Assembly: GCA_037176885.1 (NCBI GenBank)
Contig: JAWWNJ010000233.1
Coordinates: 124,001 to 188,000, forward strand
Length of the DNA stretch: 64,000 bases
Reading direction: 5' to 3'
Source: Favolaschia claudopus
Taxonomy: Eukaryota > Basidiomycota > Agaricomycetes > Agaricales > Mycenaceae
Shown: piece after piece, positions 42,901 to 53,609 of the stretch
Layout: each line of letters begins with the position of its first letter
Position numbering within the stretch: position 1 is the first letter of the stretch
The notes under the pieces: generated by a model
Database searches by the model: none
The model's input: the letters and a program-made list of their open reading frames with translations, nothing else
What the model was told of the DNA's origin: nothing
Position numbers and translations under genes: made by a program

Positions 42901-43918
42901 CACAAAAACTGAGGAGCGACACCGAGGAATAAGTAGTATCTTTGTTCATCATTTTCGCGGGATCTGTCAGGCTCCCTAGAACGAGATTCTAGCCACGTTC
43001 CTGCGGCGGTACGACTACGCTATGTATATCATACGTCGGTTGCCGTATCACGGACGGCGACTGTATGCGAGGGATCTTCAGGGCCTCACGGTGTCGTATA
43101 AAATCTCACCAGCACCCTCCTTGACAGTTTCATCAAACACCATTTTTTTCAAAGGAAGTACCACGACCGTATATCATTTATTCCCCCGCCCGCTGTGGAT
43201 GTCGATCGTCTTGAAACATTCAGATTCGTGACGGACTGAGAAGGCGGTAACTCCGGCGCGTGTCCACAGCTTTGACCAAACCGCACAGGAAACTCGCGGA
43301 ATGTCCATATACGTAGCAAGTCAAGCGCTCGCTGGAGCCGATCAAAAGCTTCGCGCGGAATACGTGAGTCACCTCCGTCGTTTCGTCTTTCTGATCTAGG
43401 CAAGTTCAAATATAAATTTTCCTACTAAGGAAAGACCCTGAAAATGGTTGCGCTCCGCTCCAACGTTAACACGTCCGCGGTCTTGTTGAGAAGGAAAAGG
43501 TTGCAATTGCCTCCGGCGTGAGTGATACTTTCTCACAAATACACTATGCTCTTCAGGAGAAGCGAGTGAAACAATGACGGCCACCCGATTCGTTTTCTGC
43601 TGCTCGTGTAGGGATGGCTGTATTCGCTTCCCGGGTGCGAACGGCAATATCGTGTCGAGACGGTGATCTTTTCTGGCTTCTCAGGCTAGTGTCATTGAGC
43701 GGAATTAGAAGTTAGCAACACAGGCGCCCATAACTGTGCATTCGAATTTCTTATTCCTTTTCATCATAGTATATTTCCGACATCCACTGTTCTGGATGCA
43801 TTATGCTGGATCTATTGAAGCACTGTAAAACAGGCACCCTATAAAACGACCTCGTATCTTTACTCCTCACCGCCATTGCATTCTCTCGATAATTTCAACT
43901 CAGTTGAACACCCAGCCC
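39967..43918. other. Large region without a confident gene
   Basis: About 4 kb. Long open frames around 41210-42360 on both strands overlap one another and are serine/proline/arginine-rich, as expected from composition. Scattered hydrophobic stretches (for example 41690-41790 and 42640-42740, +) with nearby splice-like signals could be fragments of a decayed membrane-protein gene, but no exon chain could be made. The T/C-rich stretch at 41220-41340 is low complexity. Confidence 0.35.
43840..43847 (+). promoter_or_regulatory. TATA box of candidate small gene
   Basis: TATAAAAC, about 72-79 bases before the ATG at 43919. Confidence 0.45.
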
Positions 43919-44254
43919 ATGGTTTGTTCCGCCTACTTTTCACCCCGAACCCGAATTCTGATTCAGAGTGATGGATAGACCAAAAGCAAGATTGACTCAA
44001 AGGCTGATCAGCCGACCTCACAAAACTCGAACTACCAAGGCAACGAAATGGCTGAAACCAAGCTAACCTTCAAATATGACGTTGTGAGTGACCGCGCATG
44101 TCTTGCATAACACTGAAGGAGAATGTCGGGATGGTAGTTCTGTCTAACTTGCAACAAGACACACAAAAGCGAAGTGTGGTCCGAACTTATCACCGACTGC
44201 GCTCGGAGAAAGCAAAAATCCAAGACATGGAACACCTCCGTCAGAGATGCATAA
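43919..44254 (+). CDS. Candidate 67-residue protein with a 3-nt first exon
   Basis: Not recognised. Reading: ATG (43919-43921) as a one-codon exon, intron 43922-43978 (GTTTGT...TAG), exon 2 43979-44083, intron 44084-44158 (GTGAGT, branch CTAAC, ...AAG), exon 3 44159-44254 ending TAA. The product begins MTKSKIDSKADQPTSQ and ends TWNTSVRDA. It is hydrophilic, with no signal peptide and a helical basic C-terminal half (WSELITDCARRKQKSKTW). Support comes from the TATA box, splice signals, branch point and preserved frame. Against it are small size and no known homologue. An alternative start in exon 2 (MAETKLTFKYDV) would make it shorter. Confidence 0.4.
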
Positions 44255-44413
44255 ATTCACAATGCGAGAGGTACTCACATTTCTATCATTTTTGAGGAAA
44301 GCAGATTGACGCGAAGCGCAGCATATGTCTCATTGAGCAGGCAGATTCAGAGAATTTAGATCATTGTTTGTTGCCGTGCTTCAGTCTGAAAATTTACTAT
44401 TGTTGTTGGAATA

Positions 44414-45110
44414 TCATTCCGCTGCCGTGCGGAGAGTACGGCGCCCGTTATCTGCGCTGGTGCTGTTAAACCTGAAGTACACTGCGTGGATACTCATAAT
44501 TCGATGAAATTGGAGACTCACACTGAAAGCAACTTCAACATCAGTGCTTAGGAAGTTGTTTCGGGTGTTGAAGATCTCTGAGAACGGCGGGATGTTAACT
44601 TCGTCGACGCCGGGTTTCACCGCGACGACATAGTAAATGCAACGTAGACGATGGATCTGTGAATAATGACACTGAACGAATCACTAAACACGAAAAAATC
44701 GATGAAATATAAGTAAATTAACCCACACCGGCGGTAGATCAACGCTTCCATTCATATCCAAAGCTGTTGATTCCCAGATAAGGCGCGAGGCGCGTCAAAG
44801 CAAGGACTTCCGTCGGCGGTGTATTCCTGTGAAAAAATTAGCCAGAAATAGGTCTGAAACGGAGGACACGCCCCTGGAATTGTTCGGAGAAGGTCAACAC
44901 CGAATTCCCCATGAACCTTTGCCACGGCGTCAGATCGTTTGATTTCGAGACAACGGCGAAGTCCCAGCTGGTTGATAGAAGCGTGGATACAATGAAATTG
45001 AGAATCAGAAGCACCGATACGAAATGAAAACGGACTGGGCTTGATCAGGTACATAGAGCTTCGAAGGTGACATGCCACAATTTTCCCACAAAGCAAGTTT
45101 TGCTGGCTTG
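44414..45110 (-). pseudogene. Decayed minus-strand segment beside MYND gene 1
   Basis: Similar at the DNA level, block by block, to about 47580-48120 beside MYND gene 2 (shared GAAGATC/GAACG, AATTGTTCGGAGAAG, AGAAATAGGTCTGAAAC, GCGCGAGGCGCGTCAAA). Open frames break at different places in the two copies, so neither encodes an intact protein. The copy at 47.6-48.9 kb also retains an F-box-like head on its upstream side, which suggests both derive from a divergently transcribed gene duplicated together with its MYND neighbour. Confidence 0.5.
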
Positions 45111-45319
45111 AGAGACTGAGAATGCGAAGGCTGCTGGTAGACGTTTTGCGTCCGCAAGAGCGATTATGGTTGCGCTACGTCACGGTGACGACTTTCAAGC
45201 TGGTGATAGGCTTTAGCCGCCCTGTGGCGGCGGCGGGCTGGGCACGAGGCAGCCTGTGGGAGTCACTGGTCACCCTCTCTGCCCACTACACCCACCATCG
45301 CTTCGTAGTGAACGGTGAA

Positions 45320-47361
45320 ATGCATCCAGGTCTCCGAGTTTCCAACCTCGACAGACTTCCGATTGCAATTCGAGTTAGTTTCGATTGCTTTCTGCATTTC
45401 ATCATACTCATCCTCGGCCACAACCAGCGAATCGCAAAGGCCCTCATTGCTAGTCCTCCGTCCACAGAAACGCTGCAAAGATTCTTGGAATTGTCCCAAC
45501 GTCCCGAAATCAACCTCGATATATTTCTACCTGCATTTTACGTTCAACTGGATCCCTTGCGCCTTCCCCCGATCGACGCCCTTGAAGATTCTGACGACGA
45601 TACATATGGTCTTCTGCGAGGCGTGGTCATCACTCTTCAGGCTATGACTTCGTTCGAGATTCCTATGGACATGTTTCCGGATCTTTGGCCCAGGATGTCG
45701 ACTTGGTGCGACTTCCTGTTCGTCCACGAGGAGTTTTTGTCCACAGCGCTCAATCTGGGATCACTGGACCGATTTTGGCTTTGTTTGCTGAGTATCTGTG
45801 GCCATATATCCAACCATGCCCCGAACAAATCCATCATTTTGTCTACCCCTCGATTCTGCGTCCTTGCCGCCCGTGCATACCGATGCTTTTGTCAAACATC
45901 CGATTTCGTGAACGAAAGTGCGTTCTACATGATCTGCCAGACCTTCATCGAGGGGAGGGCTGGTTTAGAGGAAGTACTCGAAGGGATATCTGGAACTGTA
46001 TCAGATCTTGCCCGGTTGATTATGCGCCAATGCGAAGTCGGTGTTCCACTCAACAATCCCGAACCTTGCCTCGAAATGGCACCAAATAAGACTGCCGTCT
46101 TGGAGCTTGCCTTTCAGATCGTGGGTAACATTGACCACGTCGATGGTCGCTCACATGCCATCTCGTCTGCTCCTCTATGTCTTGCTCTCGTCCCGCTCGG
46201 GTTCATCAAGACCCTGATTGTTGCCCTTCGTGGCCTCAGCTCAAGGCCTCTCACCGATGGATACCCAGGGTATTCTTTGGCCCTACTGGTTTCAATCTTC
46301 GAGCGCGATGTGAGACGAGAAACATTGAAGACCGCGGTGCTCGAAGGGTTGCTGGACACATTGGTAGCAGTGTCTAGCAGGCTCGATGAGGAACAGCTTT
46401 CCTCAGACGTTAGCCACTGTCTAGATTGGCTCATCCTCGAGCTTCTTGCACCCTCGACGATCTACTATGACCTTGTTTCTGAAATGCAGAAAAGCAGCTT
46501 GAAAATCTCCCCAGAGGTCATTGCAAGAACACCTTCAAAAAATCTAGCTACCGCTTTGCAACTATTTGTTCGTGCAATACGCGAGCGATTTCAGGCTTTT
46601 GGTTCGTTCGAATCAGAGACGACCGTTCGAATGAGTGTGTGTGGGAATCAGGCGGTGAGTAACTGTACCTCTTACCGCCGCGGGTGCATTATAACTGGGA
46701 AAAAATCAAGTGCGGGTTGCCAATTGCTCCGAGACCCATTTTCAAGCGTTGCTCTGGTTGCCTCGCGGTAACTTATTGTTCGAAAGATTGTCAGAGCCTC
46801 GACTGGCGCTCTCGGCATCGCGCATCCTGCGCACAAGCACAAACTCAGTGTGTCCGTAAGTTGAACGCCGCACTGATACACTTCATCTTTCACCACATGC
46901 TAAGATCTTTTGCAGAGCTCCGACGCCTCTATACTCGGAAAGAGTTTGGATTTCTCCAGTTCTTACTCCACAAGGAATATTTGAACCGGAAATTCGACAT
47001 GGCAGAGGATTACGTCCTCGCATGGGCAGCGAACCCGCGTGCACGATTTTTCACCTTGTTCAACTATAGATATGTTCCGGTGAAGGTGCAGCGGATGCAA
47101 GTTGCAGATGACTCCTATCCTTCGGCGGTGGGTGTGCATGACACACCGGGATTCATGAATCGGATGGTTATGCGAGTGCCTGACGGTCCGACCGGTTATC
47201 GGGATTTGATATTTAGCCTCGGGAGGGAAAATCCTGGCGTTCCCGAACAGCTCAAGAATATTGCAGGAAGAGTCATATTCCTCAGTCCAGAGGAAGTTCG
47301 AGAAGAAGTTGTATGTGTTTTGTCCCGAGAGGGACTCACATCGGTTACTACGTGTATCTGA
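45320..47361 (+). CDS. MYND-type zinc finger protein 1
   Basis: Role unknown; MYND fingers bind proline-rich peptides of partners. Four exons: 45320-45373, 45428-46654, 46711-46855 and 46916-47361. The first 54-nt intron has no stop and is a multiple of three, so it is easily missed; the paralogues show it is an intron. Exon 1 encodes MHPGLRVSNLDRLPIAIR. Exon 2 is a roughly 400-residue helical region with FPDLWPRMSTWCDFLFVHEE, DLARLIMRQCEVGVPL and LALVPLGFIKTL. The finger spans CGN...CG, then KRCSGCLAVTYCSKDCQ and HRASC, with W and H in the usual places. The C-terminal domain (FMNRMVMRVPDG, LGRENPGVPEQLKNIA) is shared by all copies. First of four tandem genes. Confidence 0.85.
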
Positions 47362-47579
47362 CAGTATGAATTTATCTCACCTTGAGATACAATCGCTCAA
47401 ATCCATCTATGATCTATCGTTCCGTTGTAAGTAAACCGCAGCAGGACTCTGAACATTTCGGTATTTGTCCCGTCATGAGATAACCGATTTCCGGAATTGA
47501 TTGTGGAGAATCAAGGAATGTGGGGACAGTAGGAGGAAGGAGATGATAATTTGCTGCGAACAATGGTCAGGGACGTACA
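47362..47579. other. Short intergenic spacer
   Basis: 3' flank of MYND gene 1; nothing recognised. Confidence 0.3.
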
Positions 47580-48887
47580 TCGGCCAGTTCATATTGCGAG
47601 TTGAAGCTCTTTGAGAACGCGGAATGTAAGCATCACCGACAATGCAGCCGCCCTGCTGAGTGCGAGGTCAATAATGGATCTATGAGGGCTCGACGTCGAG
47701 GGAATATCTGAACACGGAACAATCAATATTAAGCAGAGGATACGCAGAATCTTTGAATGAACCCACTCCAGCGGTAAATCAATGCTTCCATTCATATTCG
47801 AAAGCTGTTGATTCCAAGCAAAGCGCGAGGCGCGTCAAACGCAGTAAAGATCTCGTCAGGGGTGTACTTCTATGGAGAGATCAACCAGAAATAGGTCTGA
47901 AACTGAGGATATGCCCCTAGAATTGTTCGGAGAAGATCGAGATGCCGAATCACCCACGAACCTTTGCGACGACGTCAAATCGTCTAATTTGGAGACGACG
48001 TCGAAGCCTCGGCCGCATGATAGAAGCATATTATAATGAAATTCAGAAATGGAAGTACCGATGCGAAATGGAAACGGATTGAGCTTGACTGCGCGATTTT
48101 TTTTTTCTTGCGAGCCGGCTCGGTGAGTGACTCGCCATAATTTTCCCAGAGCAGGACAATTTTTCGATGAAGATAAGCGCCAAAGCCTCAGAGGCAGGCC
48201 AAGTCCATTGAAGATAGCTAAGAGTTACAGCAAGATCACGATCCAGGTCGGAGCCACTCGACGGTAGTGAGTCAGAAAGATGTTTCACTGCGAGATCGGT
48301 GGTTAGCATTGAACCATGGCCCGTTTGGCAAATTCAACGTCTTCTGCATAGTACGTCATTCAAAAAAGAAATCAGACTCTGAGTATAGGAGGATTAGACA
48401 AGCAATCAGAGGAAACAAAACAACGAAGAACGAACTGTCTATTCAGTTTCAGAAGGCGCATTGGGTACATGGTCTCCAGGACTCTGTGCAAATATCTCCG
48501 TCTGGAAAGAGTGATTCGATGGCGGGGAGCAGACAGAGAAAGTTTCGAGCAGCTGTCCCAACTCCTCATCGTGTGAAGGATACTTACTCAAGAAATACGT
48601 TCCGGACAGCGCACTTCTTGAATGCGGCCGACTTGGCACGAAGAGCAGCGGTTTCCGGCGAGTCACAATATAGATAGAAGTCTGTGATCAAGATAACTCT
48701 GTAAAGTGGTGGGACTTGTTGATGAGCGAAATTTTCGAGTGGCATCAGTGGCAAAGTGCCAGTGCCCGGAACTTCAAAGTTCAGATCAACGTACCAGCTG
48801 TGAACTCGGCGACAAACTGTCAGAATCGCTAATAGCGGTTGTTTCGAATACTTCACGTTCCAGATCAAGAGGAAGGAGGGGCTTCAT
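47580..48887 (-). pseudogene. Decayed F-box-like gene, divergent from MYND gene 2
   Basis: From ATG 48887-48885 the frame reads MKPLLPLDLEREVFETTA, the opening of a common mushroom F-box-like family. The family's next element (LLAILTVCRRVHSW, about 48825-48786) is in another frame. After a GTACGT...AAG intron, PLYRVILITDFYLYCDSPET continues to about 48595. Further down, fragments such as LSYLQWTWPASEALALI and an approximately 500-bp segment like 44414-45110 remain. Frame breaks and stops make it a pseudogene. It starts about 120 bp from MYND gene 2, head to head. Confidence 0.6.
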
Positions 48888-49004
48888 GGTGCCAGAGGCG
48901 GATGATGGAGGTCGAGAGCAAGTGTCATGGTCACGCTGCGTGACGCCTTTGCCGATGACAGCCGACCCTCCTTGTCCTCTACCATCATCACATTGAAAGC
49001 TCAG

Positions 49005-51049
49005 ATGCATCCGGATTTGCGACCATCCAATCTGGACAGCCTTCCCATCGCTCGTCGGGTTCGTTGGCTTCTGGTTTGCGCCTGACAATTCTGACTCGTC
49101 ATTTGCAACAAAGCGGCTGTTAAAATCCGTCATGACTGGTTCACCATCGAAGACGACACTCGAAGGTTTTTCTGCAGCCATAGAACAAAGCTTTAAAGCG
49201 GTGCTGAGGGGCTCGTTCGAGATCAACGACTTCCTCCCAGCATTCTACGTTCTAATCAATCCCGCTCGGATTCCGCCAATCGCGGCTCTTGAGAGCTTAA
49301 ATTCCGATGACGATACCTGGTGCATTTTATGGGGCGCGGTGCTCTCTCTCCAGGGCATCGTTGGATCTTGCCCTTCTTCTGGCAGCTTTTCGGAGCTTTG
49401 GCCGAGAATGGTCCCTTGGTCGCACTTCTTATTCACCCACGAAGACTTTTTGACTACCACCATGCATTTGAACCCATTGGACAAACTCTGGGTTACATTC
49501 ATGGGGTTCTGCGGTACCATGTGCGATCGTCATCATAACAAATCTTTGCTTCTGTCTACACCTGACTGCTGCGTCCTTGCTTACCGAGCCTGGCGGAGAA
49601 TTTCCGACGACAATGATTTCGTGAACCATGATATAACGCTTTGGATGATTCACGAGATCATTGCTTATGGGGATTCGAGCCCGCCTTTGGATGACATTCT
49701 CGAGGGAATATCTGGCACTCTAGCGGATCTCGCATGCTTGATCATGCGGCAATGCGAAGTAGGTGTTCGACTGGCCGATGCTGAACCTTCTCTCCAAACG
49801 GATAAAATCTCGGTCATGGAGTATGCGTTCCGCATTGTGGCCCGCATCGACCGGATTGAGGTTGGCTCAAAGAAAATCTTGTCTTATCCACTATGCTTTG
49901 CTCTTCTCCCCCTTGGTTTCATGAAGACCTTGATTGTCACCATACTCGGCCTCTGCACTGTACCGCCACCGTGCAAATTCCTGGAATATTGTCTTGTATT
50001 GCTCGTAGCGATCTTTGAGACAGATAACAACCGAGAAAATCTGAGAATCGCAATAAAGCAAGGGCTGCTGGATGCACTGTTAACAGTTTCCAGGCTAGGC
50101 GCAGACCTGCTTTCGGATGTACTTCATCGCTGTCTGCGCTGGCTTGTGCTTGATTTTCTCGCGCCTTCGACTGTCTACTTTGGCATTCTCGTAGATCTTC
50201 AGAAGGCCATCTTGAAGATCACTAAAAACGCTCTTGCCAGCATACCTGTCGACAACCTCGCTCAGGCGTGGCGTATATTTTTTATGGCAACGAGTGAGCG
50301 GTTGGACGCCGGTGCCCTGTTTGACTCAAGGACAATTGAGTCTATTATGAGTGTATGTGGTAACCGGGAGGTTAGTGTCCTAGGCTCCGCCCTGTCCTTC
50401 TTACTGACGCTCGAATTCAGTGCGGGGTAATCGCTGCTACAAATACTTTCAAATGTTGCTCTGGATGCCGCAAGGTGAAGTATTGCTCCCGAGAATGCCA
50501 GACTCTCGACTGGCGAACTTTTCATCGTTCATTTTGTGCACAATACCAGACTAACTCGATCAGTAAGTTCGCCGTCTTAGCATCTGGGCACTCTAACCTC
50601 AATCAGGGCTGCGCCGAACCTACACTCGGAGGGAAAATGCCTTCCTTCGGTTCGTACTTCATCAAGATTACATGCGTCACAAATACTACCTCGCCGAAAA
50701 CTATGCTCACGCATATGCGGTGAAACGGGAGGCCCGATTTCTCACTCTGTTCGACTATAGCTGTTATCCGGTCGAGGTGCACAGGATTGAAATTGACGAT
50801 TCTCCTCCTACGGGACCGTATATTACCGGATCAACGGGGTTCATGGATAGGATTATCATGCGGATGCCTGATAGTTCGGAAGGACATCGAGATTGGATTT
50901 TTAGGCTGGCGAGGGAAAATGCGACGGTTTCGGATGAGCTCAAGAATATTGCGTGCAAGGGGACTTTGAAAAGTCCTGAAGAAGCTAGGGAAGAAATTGA
51001 GCGCGTTCTGTCGCTGGAGGGACCCACAGCAATTACCGTTGACGTATAA
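49005..51049 (+). CDS. MYND-type zinc finger protein 2
   Basis: Four exons with the same plan as gene 1: 49005-49058 (MHPDLRPSNLDSLPIARR), 49114-50370, 50421-50572 and 50607-51049. The helical region includes DFLPAFYVLINPARIPPIAA, FSELWPRMVPWSHFLFTHED, ACLIMRQCEVGVRL and LALVAIF-like stretches. MYND finger: CGN at the exon 2 end, then CGVIAATNTFKCCSGCRKVK, YCSRECQTLDW and HRSFC. C-terminal domain: FMDRIIMRMPDS, LARENATVSDELKNIA. Frame is open throughout and splice borders are canonical apart from a weak GTTCGT donor. Closest in order and sequence to genes 1 and 4. Confidence 0.86.
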
Positions 51050-51343
51050 ATCGAGGTTCATAAAATAGTGTTGAATTGCATCGATCAGCGTGATAAGTTT
51101 TCTCTCCCGCAGTAATTAGAAAGTTCCGAACAAATCATCGTAGTATTGACAGACAATTGACGAACTCAAGACCAACTCGCAATACAGGTAAATAATTCCC
51201 AGAATCCACCGGCACTTGTCACACAACCAACACACAACACAGATCAGTGGCCCTGATGACGCCATCAATCGCATCGCGATTCCTCGGCAACTGCCGGCCC
51301 TCCTTGTTTCTTACCCTCACGACGAGTCCCGGCGACGGCGGAC
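51050..51343. other. Spacer between MYND genes 2 and 3
   Basis: About 290 bp; promoter of gene 3 expected here. No clear TATA box. Confidence 0.3.
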
Positions 51344-53219
51344 ATGCACCCTGCTCTCGGGATTCAGAACCTAGAAAGACTGCCCGGGTCTTTGCATGTG
51401 AGTCGACCTTTCTAAGTGTCCATTCATATCTTCTTAAGGACTCGCAGAATTTTGCTGTGGCTGCGTACCATCATGATGGCTCTTCATCAGCGCTTCGCGA
51501 AATCATGACACTTTTGCTGGAAGATCGTCTGAGAACGGATCAAGCTCTCCTCCCTTCTCCTCCTGCCCATCGTATATCACAACCTCCGGCCTCCTATCCA
51601 TCCGCAAATCTTTCGAAAGAAGTGATCATCCGCGCGCAATCGCGGCGAGAATCTCCATCGGCATTCTAGGGGTAATGCGCAACATATTGCCAAGACCTGC
51701 GTTGCTCGAAATCTGGCCGCGTTATTGGTCTTGGTTTCAGTTCGTTCATCCTATAGAAACGGATAACCCAACCGATCAAGCCGGCCTTCTTGGCTTAATA
51801 CTGATCATATCGGAAGTTTGTTTCAACGTCGACGAGCTGCGCAAATTATCTTACACACCCCGGCTTCGTGTCTATATTGGACGGTCATGGAACATTCTTC
51901 TTCCAGCCCGCATCAATGACCCTTCCTATGCGAGGGTGTGGCGGACGTTGTGGCTTTTCGTACGGGGCACTTGCGGTTCGAGGGAAACTGGACGGACCTT
52001 TACTCTGGAGCAGCTTCAGGAATACATCGACGGAGCTGGTGGGATCCCGGACTTCGTTTCCCTCATTCTCCGACATATCTCTTTCTATTCTCGTGGCAGG
52101 GAGCAAGACGCCAACGGTCTTGACACTGTTTTCTACTTCCTCACATTCATCTATTCAGACGCGAATCCTCTGCGTGAGGAGCTTTTATCTCGGGGATTCG
52201 CGGAGTCTGCAATGAAAGCTCTGGCCGCTTTCCCAAACCTCACAGCGCGCTTCCCTAAGGTCTTCATACCTTGCTGTCTCAGGCTTATCCTCGCTATCTT
52301 GACTCCTGCTCCCGTTCACGCAACAGTCAAACGGGCCGTCGAGGCTGGGGTTATCCCTGTCCTTGTGCAGTACAGCATGCGCCGCGATGCCCCTGAATTC
52401 GCCGATGCCATGCGCCAGATTCTTGCTTTTCTGACCACAACCTGCCTCTACCCTTCGGTTCTCCGTCCTCTGCTCAAATCGATGGGAAGATTGGAACACA
52501 CCTTTCAATCTCCCCAATTCCAACACTGTCCCATCCAACCTCACTGGATCAGCTTGGCATCTATTCTCCGGCGTCATTTCTCTGTTATGGACGAACGAAG
52601 ATGCTGGTGCGGTAAAACGGCGGGCGTGTGATAACTTCGAGGTTGGTGACTTCGTCCTTGCATTGACTGGATCACTGATGACGCACAGTGCGGGAAGTTT
52701 GCAAATGAAAGAGAATTTCGACGCTGTGCGGCATGCAAATGCATGTATTACTGCTGTGTTGAATGTCAGTCGAACAACTGGACCAAAGGTGGGCATAGGG
52801 AAGAATGTGGCAGCTTACGCGATATTCGGCGCGGTACGTCTCATTTCTGATGTTCACCTTATATCTTCTTATCCTACGCAGACAATCTCTCCTTTCTTAC
52901 TTCACGTCAGAAAGCGTTCATCTTATCTCTCGTATCCCGTCAGTATCCCGACCCACATGCCGGGCTCCGAATCGACGACAACGACAAACACGATTTCTTT
53001 GTGCATCTCAACTTCCATGACGCCCAATCGTACTATCTGGTAGATGGAAGAAGTAATCCGAGATTCTTCGACTTGACCGATTCGGACAACCTCGAATGTT
53101 ATCCTGGGATGCAGGAAATGGTGAAAAGAGCTTCGCGAAGTCAAGGTTGTATGGTGCCGATTCTGGTATCTATAAATGCCGGCGGCCCGGCCCACCGAAA
53201 TTTGGCTCAGACCACGTAA
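51344..53219 (+). pseudogene. MYND-type zinc finger protein 3, frameshifted N-terminal part
   Basis: Exon 1 (MHPALGIQNLERLPGSLH, 51344-51397) and the region from about 51660 (VMRNILPRPALLEIWPRYWS) are clear. Between them the family reading moves through all three frames: LREIMTLLLEDR, then LLLLPIVYHNLR, then DHPRAIAARISIGIL. At least two 1-nt indels are therefore needed. Downstream is intact: a helical region to DERRCWCGKTA, an intron at about 52629-52687, MYND finger CGKFANEREFRRCAACKCMY, YCCVECQ and HREEC, another intron, and a C-terminal domain ending NAGGPAHRNLAQTT at TAA 53217-53219. A shorter protein starting at ATG 51675 is possible. More divergent than genes 1, 2 and 4; nearest to the fragment at 18704. 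Confidence 0.65.
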
Positions 53220-53609
53220 TATTGAGGCGGTCGAGGATAGATTCGGAGGAGGTAGTGCACTCCTTTTTGATTTGATATTTACAGTATAAATCTCGTCTCA
53301 ATGGAATACGAATGCCACTTCCCGTATCTATTCAGGAGGGAAGATTACTCGATTTTTACGGAGTTATACGACGGGTCAGCTTCTTATACTGCAGTTTTTC
53401 TTGACCAGAGTGACGCGCCTCGATTTCGCGTGACGTCATATCAGATGATCGCGATCATGACCTGTGACGTTTATTTCCATTCTCGTGTCTGACTCTGACT
53501 GTACCACCCATACAATCCGATATGCTGATCAACTCGAAATCCTTATCGCTCGCCAATCGTGTGCGGGGTGTTCAAGTTGCGGCTTGCCATCTACCATCGT
53601 CTGGCCCGA
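53220..53609. other. Spacer between MYND genes 3 and 4
   Basis: About 390 bp; no gene recognised. Presumed promoter of gene 4. Confidence 0.3.
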
